The notes below the pieces were generated by a model. That model made no database searches, was not told where the DNA came from, and worked only from the letters and a program-made list of their open reading frames with translations. Below, piece by piece: positions 1-6,631 of a stretch of 9,824 nucleotides of DNA; within the stretch, counting starts at the first letter, position 1; each line of letters begins with the position of its first letter. The position numbers and the translations under genes were made by a program. This DNA is from Ga0077553 sp038215275 (GTDB taxonomy: Bacteria > Acidobacteriota > Terriglobia > Bryobacterales > Bryobacteraceae). Where the stretch lies: positions 1-9,824 of the forward strand of contig JBBQRA010000223.1 of assembly GCA_038215275.1 (NCBI GenBank), given 5' to 3'.

Positions 1-59
1 TAATGGACCAGGGAGCTCCGCCGCTCACTCGATACAGCGCGTGATCGTTACCGTTTATC

Positions 60-345
60 CGTAGCCGCCGGAATTTGCGTGGCCGCTTTGGACCTGCGGC
101 GCCTCGCACTAACTGCGCAAGACTCTCGTAAGCGCTAGATGACAGTATGACGCTGGCGGGCCTTGCGGCCTTTGCCTTCTTCGATCCGCAGCACCATGCG
201 CCCGGGGCCGCTTTGCGCGCGATGGCTTCCGTAATGCGCAGTCCTGCGCGGTAGCTCAGCTTCAGCGCCGCGCGAAATTTCAGCAACTCGATGCTGGCGA
301 AAATCAGGCTGATCTCCCTCCGGAGGCAACACGGCCGCGTGTGTG
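60..345 (-). pseudogene. Tyrosine recombinase (phage integrase family) remnant
   Basis: Read on the minus strand, two frames together give a recognisable piece of a tyrosine recombinase catalytic domain. One frame reads FRAALKLSYRAGLRITEAI (about 285 down to 220), which matches the box I region with its catalytic Arg (GLRxxE). The next frame, from about 206 down to 140, reads GRMVLRIEEGKGRKARQ, which matches the beta-hairpin with the catalytic Lys (GKGxK). A family member would have both in one frame, so a frameshift or small deletion separates them near 205-215. A VLPPEGDQ stretch upstream (about 332-309) is in the second frame, so a further shift is needed there. The His/Arg box II and Tyr nucleophile are not visible, so the gene is broken and truncated. 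It resembles the XerD-like or IS91-associated recombinases. It lies downstream of the glycosyltransferase operon and suggests past mobile DNA here. Exact ends are uncertain. Confidence 0.6.
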
Positions 346-395
346 AGTCCGGCTCGGGCACGGAGGAAAAGTTGGTTGTCCCGGAGTGTCATCAA

Positions 396-534
396 AGAGA
401 GTAATCGTACGGACGAGACAATGGTGTTGCTGCTCCACGGGGAAAGCTTGCGACCCTCGGTTTACGCCCCGGCATTGCCTGCCGATCGAGAAAGTCCGGG
501 CTGGTATCCTCGATGAATCTGGTTTCGGGAAACC
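396..534. other. Short intergenic stretch after the operon
   Basis: No gene is supported here. Immediately after the operon's last stop codon there is a small inverted repeat, GGTTTCGGGAAACC at 521-534 (5-base arms, 4-base loop). It could be a weak terminator for the minus-strand operon, but it is short and no T-rich run follows it on the minus strand, so I do not call it a terminator. Confidence 0.3.
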
Positions 535-2109
535 CTAGGGGGTGCGGCGAACGTAAACCCGGTAGGGCCACGAACGGCTATCGCCGGCACCATAAGCCAA
601 GCGCCATTCATCCGTTGCGGCGTCCAAGGTCCGCAACAAGAGATCGTGATGCGGCCACGACCTCGCGCCGACGCCGAACGCGCTCACCAGCACGACGTTT
701 ATCGACTTCTGCCGCAACTCGTTTCGCACCGCTTCGGGTGTATCAAACAATAAGCGGTACCACCTCGTGTTCCAGTCCGAGGCAGCCAGGAAGCGGTTGG
801 CGCGGATGACGGCCCGGCCAGGGCGGCGAGGCTCGCGGGCGGCGAGTTCGACGGTGATGAGCACCTCCGGGGCATCTGCGGAAGAGACAAGGGTAGTGTC
901 GCCCGGTCCGGCTACACGGCTCACGTAGTCCAGCGCCGGAGCAAGTTGCGGCGCAATACTCAGCGGCTTCGGGGCGGCAAATAGCGATGTGGCCAGAACG
1001 GGCACGAGGCTGTACGACAGCCGGACCGATGGCGTCCAGAGCATCAATGAGTGGAGGGAATAGAGTGAGAGCAGCAGGACGGACGGAACAGCCGGAATGC
1101 AATAGCGGGATTCGATGAAAACGGGAGCGATCGTGAGAAAAATGCCGAGACAGAGCGGCTGCGACGCGATTGCATACCAGCCCGGGGCCGCGGGACGAAC
1201 GGCAATCAACACCGCTCCGATTATCGCGAGAACCAAAATGACCGGCCCCGTCGTGTAGTTCATTGCGGTCCAGCCGTCGATCCATGCGGCCAGAATGGGT
1301 TGACGGCTGCCGTCCGGCAAGAGCCCGCGCATCGCAAACGAACTCGCAAAAAGATACCACGGGGCGCAGAGCAAGGGGATGATCAGGACCCCGATCCACA
1401 ACGCCCACCGTTTCAGCAGATCAAACCGGCGCGAGAGGAGTATGGCAATGGGAGGGACGAGAATCAGGAAAGCCCCGGAGGATTTCGTCATGATCGCAGC
1501 CGACGCGAGGAAGCCGAACAGAATCGAGCCCTTCACCGAGGGCTTCTCCAGAAAATAGGCGAAGGCGATCGTGGCGGCGAAGCTCCAAAGCGCGAGGAAT
1601 AAATCGCTCATCATGAGCGTCAGCGAGCGCGTCACTTCTGGGATGAAAGGGAAGGCGGCGGCGAGAATAAACGCATACGGTTTTTTGAACCGGGCCGCGC
1701 CAAAGCGGTATAAGAGATATTGCGTGAGGGCACAGACGATAGCCAGCATCAGCAGGACCGAAGTGTGGGAGAATCCTGCGAACAGCATCCAGACGCCCGT
1801 GACGGCGTAGAAAAGGGGGGGCCAGTAACCGATTGCGAAGGCGGGGTGATGATTGTAATACTCCTGCGCATAGGCCATTGGGGGGAACGGGAGCCCCGCG
1901 GCGAAATAATCCCGCATCATCAGCGCGCTCAGAAAATGAGACGGCTCATCCTCGGTGCCTCCCAGAGTTCGGCCGTAGCCGGAAGCGAGGAACTGCGCAC
2001 CAAGCGCCGACAAAAAAAACAGCGCGACAATGGCCGCTTGCACGAGGAAGCGGCGGCAGGAGGAGGGGACGGCTTCGAGAGTGAACTGTCCGTCCCTGAT
2101 CGCGTTCAC
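535..2109 (-). CDS. GT-C fold glycosyltransferase, ArnT/PMT_2 (GT39/GT83-like) integral membrane protein
   Basis: This is a polytopic membrane protein that probably transfers a sugar from a polyprenyl-phosphate donor to an acceptor on the outer face of the inner membrane. From the GTG start it has 524 residues. The first membrane span is at about 21-41, followed by an extracytoplasmic loop with an acidic pair (TEDEPSH, Asp54-Glu55), the place of the catalytic Asp in this fold. A YWPPLFY motif follows, as in ArnT-like proteins. Hydrophobic spans continue to about residue 390 and a soluble tail of about 130 residues closes the protein. An ATG at 2178 would add 23 residues, but the GTG at 2109 overlaps the previous stop as GTGA and has GGAGGA 9 bases upstream, so I prefer it. 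It is the last gene of the operon, directly after a lipid-phosphate-sugar type GT2, which fits a donor-synthase/transferase pair. The sugar and acceptor cannot be told. Confidence 0.82.
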   Translation of the reverse strand: MNAIRDGQFTLEAVPSSCRRFLVQAAIVALFFLSALGAQFLASGYGRTLGGTEDEPSHFLSALMMRDYFAAGLPFPPMAYAQEYYNHHPAFAIGYWPPLFYAVTGVWMLFAGFSHTSVLLMLAIVCALTQYLLYRFGAARFKKPYAFILAAAFPFIPEVTRSLTLMMSDLFLALWSFAATIAFAYFLEKPSVKGSILFGFLASAAIMTKSSGAFLILVPPIAILLSRRFDLLKRWALWIGVLIIPLLCAPWYLFASSFAMRGLLPDGSRQPILAAWIDGWTAMNYTTGPVILVLAIIGAVLIAVRPAAPGWYAIASQPLCLGIFLTIAPVFIESRYCIPAVPSVLLLSLYSLHSLMLWTPSVRLSYSLVPVLATSLFAAPKPLSIAPQLAPALDYVSRVAGPGDTTLVSSADAPEVLITVELAAREPRRPGRAVIRANRFLAASDWNTRWYRLLFDTPEAVRNELRQKSINVVLVSAFGVGARSWPHHDLLLRTLDAATDEWRLAYGAGDSRSWPYRVYVRRTP

Positions 2110-2873
2110 CCGGGGACTTCCTCCGTTCGTCCCGGTCGCGGGCGGATCGACCCGAACCGGTACCGAAGCAGCGTCCAAACGGCAATGAGCCCGTCAGTGG
2201 CTTTGATTTTCTTCCCTTCGGCGGCCGTTCTCGGGTGATACGCGATGGGAACTTCCGCAATGCGGTAGCCGGACCGGATCAGCTTGGCGGTGATTTCGTG
2301 GTCCGTCTCAAAGCCACAAGTTTCGATTTGCATGGACCGGATGACTTTGCCCGGATAGAGCTTGTAGGCCGTGAGGGTATCGGAAATCCACCGGCCGTAC
2401 AGGAGAAAGGTAACGGTAGATAGGAGCACTCCCGCCAGCCAAGGGCCGAACGACTGTTCGGGATGGCGCCCGGGGCAAGGGGCGTTCCGGCCGGCTCGCA
2501 TTTGCCCGAGAGTGCGGCTGCCGTACACGGCATCGGCATCGGTCCGCAATGCCTCCAGGATGGGCACGTAGTCGGTGGGGTCGTACTCGAGATCGGCATC
2601 CTGAATGAGGACGTAGTCTCCGGAACTCTCGGCGATTCCTCTGCGAACGGCGCGGCCCTTTCCCTGGTTCGGTATCTGATCAAAAGAGCGGACGCCGAGG
2701 GGTGCATAGCCGCGGGCGATCTCGCTAGTGCGGTCCTTCGATCCGTCGTTGACGACAATGATTTCCTTGTCAAATCCCAGGGGGGTGAGATCGACGGCAA
2801 GAATCCGGTCGAGCAGAGCAGCGAGGGAGCGCTCCTCGTTGTATGCGGGAATGACGATGGATAACAGGCTCAT
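2106..2873 (-). CDS. Family 2 glycosyltransferase, polyprenyl-phosphate sugar synthase (DPM1-like)
   Basis: A 255-residue GT2 enzyme with a GT-A fold. Motifs in order: SIVIPAYNEE (5-14), the nucleotide-binding VNDGSKDRT (41-49), NQGKGRAVRRG (69-79) and an intact DxD-type QDADLEY (91-97, Asp92/Asp94). The combination is typical of enzymes that move a sugar from a nucleotide donor to dolichyl- or polyprenyl-phosphate. A hydrophobic segment at about 144-160 may anchor it to the membrane, though it lacks the pair of C-terminal membrane helices seen in GtrB-type proteins. The C-terminal part (HPRTAAEGKKI, TDGLIAVWTLLRYRF) matches the end of the GT2 domain in the upstream fusion protein, so the two are paralogues. 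The ATG overlaps the upstream stop as ATGA, with AGGAG 6 bases before it. The sugar is unknown; a hexose or amino sugar is possible. Confidence 0.88.
   Translation of the reverse strand: MSLLSIVIPAYNEERSLAALLDRILAVDLTPLGFDKEIIVVNDGSKDRTSEIARGYAPLGVRSFDQIPNQGKGRAVRRGIAESSGDYVLIQDADLEYDPTDYVPILEALRTDADAVYGSRTLGQMRAGRNAPCPGRHPEQSFGPWLAGVLLSTVTFLLYGRWISDTLTAYKLYPGKVIRSMQIETCGFETDHEITAKLIRSGYRIAEVPIAYHPRTAAEGKKIKATDGLIAVWTLLRYRFGSIRPRPGRTEEVPG
2119..2124 (-). promoter_or_regulatory. Ribosome binding site deciding a GTG start
   Basis: GGAGGA on the minus strand, 9 bases before the GTG at 2109. The GTG overlaps the upstream gene's TGA (GTGA). This supports starting the membrane glycosyltransferase here and not at the ATG at 2178. 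Confidence 0.65.
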
Positions 2874-4936
2874 GCGCGGCTCCTAAATTTGCCCCGGAGT
2901 AAGGAGAGGATCGCGAGAGCGCCGTCGAGTGGACGTGTTTTCTTGCCTTGGGCTCTGGTCCTCGGCTTGTAATCGACTGGAATCTCGAGGATGAACTCGT
3001 CCTTGCGGCAGAGCGAAGCAATGATTTCCGTCAGAATGTCGACGCTGCTCGCCCGAAGACCGAGTGAGCGGAGCGTATGGGCGTCAAATGCCATCACACT
3101 GGTCAGGGGATCAGTCACATATCGATTGTAAAGGAAGAGGGTCGACACGCTTAGCAACATGCCGCCGTATTTACTCATTAAGTACAGACCGGTCGCGTCA
3201 CCGTAAATATGCGCTAACCGCTGGCTGAGGTTCGTACACTTCACGTTTCGAGTGCCAAAAACGGCTTTGTAATCGTCATTGACGATCGCAAGCACGATGC
3301 GGAAAATGTCTTCGGCCCGGTACTCGAGGTCCGCGGGGTAGAACGCGATTATATCGCCGCGGGCTTGATCAATGCCGGCGCGCAGCGCGGTGCCCCGTCC
3401 TTTGCCGGACGGCGAGCTCAGCACTTTCACGCCAGGGACGGCGGAAGCCAGCTCCAGGCTGCCATCGCTGGAACCGCCATCGACACAAAGAAATTCGACC
3501 GAGAGTTCGAACTGGCTGAAATCAAGCGAGGTGAGCGATCGCAGAGCCCGTTCGATTGTGGGCGCTTCGTTCAAAACCGGGATGACGATCGACACGAGCT
3601 GGCGCACGGGCCGCAGCGCGCGGTCAATGCGGGCGTTGACAGTTTTCTGAATTTCATTCACCACCTGACCGCCGGAATGCTGTCCCGACTCGCTCTCCCA
3701 GTTGCTGAGGCGGATTGCTACAGGCGGAAGATCGGACTTGGTGGGATCGAACGGAATATATTCCGGTCCCGAGTTGTATGAGACTTCGGGCGTCTGGAAA
3801 AGGAAAGTAGTCACCAGGCCGGCCCTGTCCACCGTCGTTTCGCCGTTACGTCTCATGCAATTGAGAAATTTCTGGACGATGGCGGCCCCATCTTCCTGCG
3901 GGAGATCGAAATCGCGGCGAATGTTGCAGACGAATATTTTGTCGGCAGTCTTGTTCTCAACGATCGCCTCGGCGACTCCTCGCGTGAGGTAAGACGGGAA
4001 CAGGGAAGAGTGCTGGGTCCCGGGGCCGTAGATGACGACGTCAGCCGAAGCGAGAGCCGCCGCGGCCGCCGGGTTGATTCGAGGCAGACGCCGGCCTTCG
4101 GCAAGGGCCCGTTCCAGTTCCCCGGGAGCGAGCATTTCCTTCCTGTCGATGAAATTCAGATAGACGTCGCCATCGATCAGGAGCAATTCCGAGATCATGG
4201 AGGAACTTTGAGCAGCGACGATTTCGGCTTCGCCGGGCAGAAAAGTGCCGTCGTCCTTGCGGGCCGCCAGGAACAGGTTCTCGCCTTCGGTGATGTTGAG
4301 GAGCGTCCCGCGAATTTCATAGAACGCACTCAGGGTGGCGACAGTGCGATTGAAATCGCTGCCGTTTGCCAGAAAGCATCCCGCAAAGAGAATATTGCCG
4401 AGCGCGCAGTCGTGAAAATCGAAGTAGCGACCGGCAGCGGCCTGGAGGTTGGAATAAGACGAGAACTCGCTGAACCACTCGGAGAGTTGATCGGCCTGCG
4501 CAATGGTGAGGCCCTGCACAGATCGTTGAATCACCGGCGGCAGGATCCCGTATTTCCGTTCGGCCATCGCAGCCACAATGCGATTCCCTTCGGCGAAGGT
4601 CGATCCCGCAGGCAGACGGCAATCGGAAAAGGCGCGCAATGCACGATGGCATCCCTCGCGTTGAGGCATGAGGCGGTCGAGATTCTTACGCACGTCGGAT
4701 GGCCCGAGGATGCCGGGAACAAAGCGCCGGACGCGCCCCGTGGAGTGCCCGTCGTCGTAGGCGTTGATGAGGACGGTGAGGGCGATGCGGGGCTGGCGGA
4801 TGAGGGTTTCGCAGATGCTCCGAGTGCCACTGCCGCCAGAGAACAACACAACTTGCAGTAAGGGATTCGGCGAACTTTCCGGGCTCGGGGTACGGCGGAG
4901 AGCGTCCGGCTGCGGAATAGAATGCATTAATTTCAC
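2870..4936 (-). CDS. Fusion protein: YvcK/CofD-superfamily domain plus family 2 glycosyltransferase domain
   Basis: A 688-residue two-domain protein. Residues about 27-400 resemble the YvcK (GlmR, UPF0052)/CofD superfamily: FSGGSGTR (32-39) at the nucleotide-binding loop, NAYDDGHSTGRVR (58-70), GILGPSDVRKNL (75-86), HDCALGNILFAG (175-186) and IYGPGTQHSSLFPSYL (302-317). Known members either bind UDP-GlcNAc and control GlmS (YvcK/GlmR) or transfer a phospholactyl group from a nucleotide donor (CofD). The motif wording is nearer to YvcK. After a linker (about 400-445), residues 447-686 are a GT2 domain: VSIVIPVLNE (448-457), VDGGSSDGS (485-493), GKGRG (511-515), then FYPADLEY (532-539), where Pro534 replaces the first Asp of the expected DAD. 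The GTG start overlaps the upstream TGA (GTGA) and has GGAGG 7 bases before it; an ATG lies three codons further in. YvcK proteins are usually about 320 residues and stand alone, so the fusion is unusual. The exact reaction is unknown. Confidence 0.85.
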   Translation of the reverse strand: MKLMHSIPQPDALRRTPSPESSPNPLLQVVLFSGGSGTRSICETLIRQPRIALTVLINAYDDGHSTGRVRRFVPGILGPSDVRKNLDRLMPQREGCHRALRAFSDCRLPAGSTFAEGNRIVAAMAERKYGILPPVIQRSVQGLTIAQADQLSEWFSEFSSYSNLQAAAGRYFDFHDCALGNILFAGCFLANGSDFNRTVATLSAFYEIRGTLLNITEGENLFLAARKDDGTFLPGEAEIVAAQSSSMISELLLIDGDVYLNFIDRKEMLAPGELERALAEGRRLPRINPAAAAALASADVVIYGPGTQHSSLFPSYLTRGVAEAIVENKTADKIFVCNIRRDFDLPQEDGAAIVQKFLNCMRRNGETTVDRAGLVTTFLFQTPEVSYNSGPEYIPFDPTKSDLPPVAIRLSNWESESGQHSGGQVVNEIQKTVNARIDRALRPVRQLVSIVIPVLNEAPTIERALRSLTSLDFSQFELSVEFLCVDGGSSDGSLELASAVPGVKVLSSPSGKGRGTALRAGIDQARGDIIAFYPADLEYRAEDIFRIVLAIVNDDYKAVFGTRNVKCTNLSQRLAHIYGDATGLYLMSKYGGMLLSVSTLFLYNRYVTDPLTSVMAFDAHTLRSLGLRASSVDILTEIIASLCRKDEFILEIPVDYKPRTRAQGKKTRPLDGALAILSLLRGKFRSRA

Positions 4937-5751
4937 GAGGCAGCCTCCGGAGTTTGGCCCAGGTAACGGGAGAGCGCGTCGGCATCCTCGCGTGTGTTTA
5001 CGCCAAGAGCTTCTCCTGGAGTAGCGATCCGCACGGAGAGAACGTACCCCTGGCGCGACAGCGCCGGCAGTATAGGGAGGAAATTTCGTTCGCCGGTCTT
5101 CGTGCCCACCGAGACTTCTTCGCTCGCCAGCGTCAACTGAAGCGCGCGGGTTTGGAAGGCGAAGGCACCGCAGTCACTTTCGCCGCGGACGGGTAGCAGG
5201 TCACCCTCACGGGCCTGCAAGACACGTTCAATCGCGCCTTCGCGACCTCGTTTCAAATGAATGTACGGCTTCTCGCAGAGCAGTGTGGGAAGAGTGGCGA
5301 CGGGCGCGAGCGGTCCGCAGTGAATGGCGAGCAGAGTTCGAATCGATTCCGGGCGGAGTCCGGCCTGATCGCCCCAGACGACGAGGACGTTCGTCGACGT
5401 GACGAGCGCCAAGCCGCAAGCCACAGCGTCGAGCATGCCTGTGGGCGATTCCTGCACGGCGACGTCGCATCTTTCGGGCAGGATGCGGGTAGCCTCCGCC
5501 TCAATGGCCTGGCGGCCAGAGGGAGAGGCGACCAGGACGCACCGGGCACAGTAAGGAGCCACCAAACACAAGAGGCGCTCTAACATGCTGACGCCTGCGA
5601 CGGGGAAGAGGATTTTGGGCTGGTCCGAGTTCAGCCTGGATCCCCGGCCGGCCGCGGCAATGACGGCGGTACAGGACGCCGGATCGAGGGTGTTCGCAAA
5701 CAAATCCGGCGTGATTTCTTCCGGAATCAAGATATGAGGAGCCCGCTTCAT
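4933..5751 (-). CDS. Nucleotidyltransferase, GlmU N-terminal-like (sugar-phosphate nucleotidyltransferase)
   Basis: A 272-residue protein with a Rossmann-like nucleotidyltransferase domain from about residue 28. AAAGRGSRLNSDQPK (32-46) is the nucleotide-binding signature and is followed by ILFPVAG, closely like the start of GlmU. QESPTGMLDAV (100-110) takes the place of the GlmU base-recognition segment, and WGDQAGL (126-132, Asp128) supplies the metal-binding Asp. ALGVNTRED (248-256) matches the GlmU segment with the second metal ligand (Asn252). It ends there: the acetyltransferase half of GlmU is absent. A family enzyme would join a sugar-1-phosphate (or other phosphate compound) and an NTP to give an NDP-linked product and pyrophosphate in the cytoplasm. 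As first gene of the operon it probably makes the activated donor used by the YvcK/CofD-like or GT2 modules. The first 27 residues are a poorly conserved leader. AGGGG stands just ahead of the ATG. UTP preference and substrate are guesses. Confidence 0.82.
   Translation of the reverse strand: MKRAPHILIPEEITPDLFANTLDPASCTAVIAAAGRGSRLNSDQPKILFPVAGVSMLERLLCLVAPYCARCVLVASPSGRQAIEAEATRILPERCDVAVQESPTGMLDAVACGLALVTSTNVLVVWGDQAGLRPESIRTLLAIHCGPLAPVATLPTLLCEKPYIHLKRGREGAIERVLQAREGDLLPVRGESDCGAFAFQTRALQLTLASEEVSVGTKTGERNFLPILPALSRQGYVLSVRIATPGEALGVNTREDADALSRYLGQTPEAAS
4944..4948 (-). promoter_or_regulatory. Ribosome binding site deciding a GTG start
   Basis: GGAGG on the minus strand, 7 bases before the GTG at 4936. 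It lies inside the end of the upstream nucleotidyltransferase gene and supports a coupled GTG start for the fusion protein in preference to the ATG at 4927. Confidence 0.65.
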
Positions 5752-5823
5752 TGGCCCCTAACCGATGTACGAAGTTTGTCGCCAGCCTGCGTCAACGTGG
5801 CTTCCTCCCAAACCGTGCAAATT

Positions 5824-5838
5824 ATCAATAGTATTGAT
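5824..5838. promoter_or_regulatory. Perfect palindrome, candidate operator
   Basis: ATCAATAGTATTGAT has 7-base arms around a single central base. It lies just downstream of the candidate promoter and 73 bases ahead of the operon's first ATG, a place where a dimeric repressor could act. AT-rich palindromes of this size can occur by chance. Confidence 0.3.
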
Positions 5839-5843
5839 CGTGT

Positions 5844-5872
5844 AGAGTAAGTATAGAGCAAAAGTGTTTCAA
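5844..5872 (-). promoter_or_regulatory. Candidate sigma70-type promoter of the four-gene operon
   Basis: On the minus strand, TTGAAA (5872-5867) is followed after 17 bases by TACTCT (5849-5844). The -35 matches consensus at 5 of 6 positions but the -10 only at 3 of 6. It lies in the most AT-rich part of the window, about 95 bases ahead of the operon's first ATG. It is a pattern match only. Confidence 0.3.
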
Positions 5873-5899
5873 GTTGGCGCATCTTTAATTCCATGGCGT

Positions 5900-6092
5900 C
5901 GCCCTCTTCATCCGACCTGAACAAGGCTACCCGCGAGGAGACCCAGACGTTCTTCGCAGTGACCTCGACAAGCAAACTCGGCCGCAAGATCGAGACCTTG
6001 ATCGAGTATCTTCTCCGTCCGCCGGCGGCGTGATGACCAATACCGCCTCCGGCATCGGCGAACTCTCCAACCCCTGCGTCATCGTCAAACGC
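5900..6092 (+). pseudogene. Fumarylacetoacetate hydrolase family gene remnant, C-terminal piece (copy A)
   Basis: The plus strand encodes, from about 5914, DLNKATREETQTFF followed by VTSTSKLGRKIETLIEYLLR up to about 6017. This matches the segment near the C-terminus of FAH-family proteins (usual form: ...GETSTSKMKRxIExLIEYLxR). The frame then changes, and from 6030 it reads VMTNTASGIGELSNPCVIVK, which matches the very end of such proteins. The loop between (usually 20 or more residues around LTGTGI) is shortened. No N-terminal or metal-binding part lies upstream, where AT-rich sequence and the operon's promoter region stand instead. It is therefore a dead fragment. The reading continues into a hairpin shared with copy B. 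A 46-codon ATG reading at 5893-6033 covers part of this but is unlikely to be a real gene. Confidence 0.65.
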
Positions 6093-6113
6093 AACCCAGA
6101 ACCGAAGAAACAA

Positions 6114-6143
6114 AGGCCGTCCCACCAGCCACTGGGGCGGCCT
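6114..6143. repeat. GC-rich hairpin, copy A (terminator-like)
   Basis: AGGCCGTCCC (6114-6123) pairs with GGGGCGGCCT (6134-6143) in a 10-base stem with one G-T pair and a 10-base loop. On the plus strand no clear T run follows. On the minus strand the stem is followed by TTTGTTTCTTC, which is more terminator-like and could stop leftward transcription before the operon promoter. A near copy lies at 8326-8356. Confidence 0.55.
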
Positions 6144-6149
6144 GTTCTG

Positions 6150-6625
6150 CTTCATTCGATGGTGGGCAGTAGCGCATTCGATTTCACTGAGATCGACGTC
6201 GCCGGGCTCATCGGGTTGGACAACGTTCACTAGAAGTCCACTGGGTAAGATGTAGTACGTTATCGTGCCACGCAAACGCCTCGACTAGGCGGCTCTACGA
6301 TAGCAGAAAGACGCAGCCAGAAGACATCCCTACGTTTCGTGTTGAGTACTAACTTCCGGCATTTTATGCAGTGCGAAGAAGCCTGCTGACGGCCGATGTC
6401 AATGGCACTGGGGCGGCCTTTCTCAAGTCGAAGGCTCAAAACTTGCTTAACCCGTATACTCGGCGGACGCTATCGATAAAATTCGGTCTCCGAGTGATGT
6501 GCCGCAGGCTGACGCTGGTGCCCCACCGACTATCGACTTCGGCAAAAGGCAACGACGATTGCTGGGCTGTGTGTGTTCAAAGCACCGCCGGCTGAAATAC
6601 CATTCACTCAAAGCTCAGCTATATA
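6150..6625. other. Intergenic, degenerate accessory DNA
   Basis: I see no supportable gene in this stretch. It contains a possible third, worn copy of the hairpin at 6392-6420: GGCCG at 6391-6395 and CGGCC at 6414-6418 can pair, and ACTGGGGCGGCCT at 6407-6419 is identical to 13 bases of copy A. Open readings here show no family motifs. Confidence 0.4.
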
Positions 6626-6631
6626 GAAGAA

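Noticed and set aside
743..1408. A 221-codon minus-strand reading inside the membrane glycosyltransferase
   Set aside because: It is a different frame of the same gene, rich in Arg and His, with none of the hydrophobic pattern of the real product.
535..2178. ATG start at 2178 for the membrane glycosyltransferase
   Set aside because: It would overlap the previous gene by 73 bases. The GTG at 2109 has a 4-base overlap and a strong ribosome binding site, and the extra 23 residues look unstructured.
4010..4861. A long plus-strand reading of 283 codons
   Set aside because: It is the mirror of the YvcK/CofD-like half of the fusion gene, which has clear motifs on the minus strand. GC-rich codon use opens such antisense frames.
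2870..5751. Assignment of the first two genes as the F420 enzymes CofC and CofD
   Set aside because: The superfamily link is real, but motif wording is nearer to GlmU and YvcK, and no other F420 gene is seen. The analogy is kept only as a hypothesis.
5748..6275. A 175-codon minus-strand reading that overlaps the operon's first gene by ATGA, like a fifth operon gene
   Set aside because: It runs antisense to the FAH remnant, whose plus-strand translation matches a known family. Its own translation shows no motif or sensible composition, and it crosses the promoter-like AT-rich patch and the hairpin.
6270..6295. Short inverted repeat CGCCT-AGGCG considered as part of an RNA gene
   Set aside because: Only a 5-base stem, and no tRNA arms, T-loop motif or other conserved RNA parts are near.
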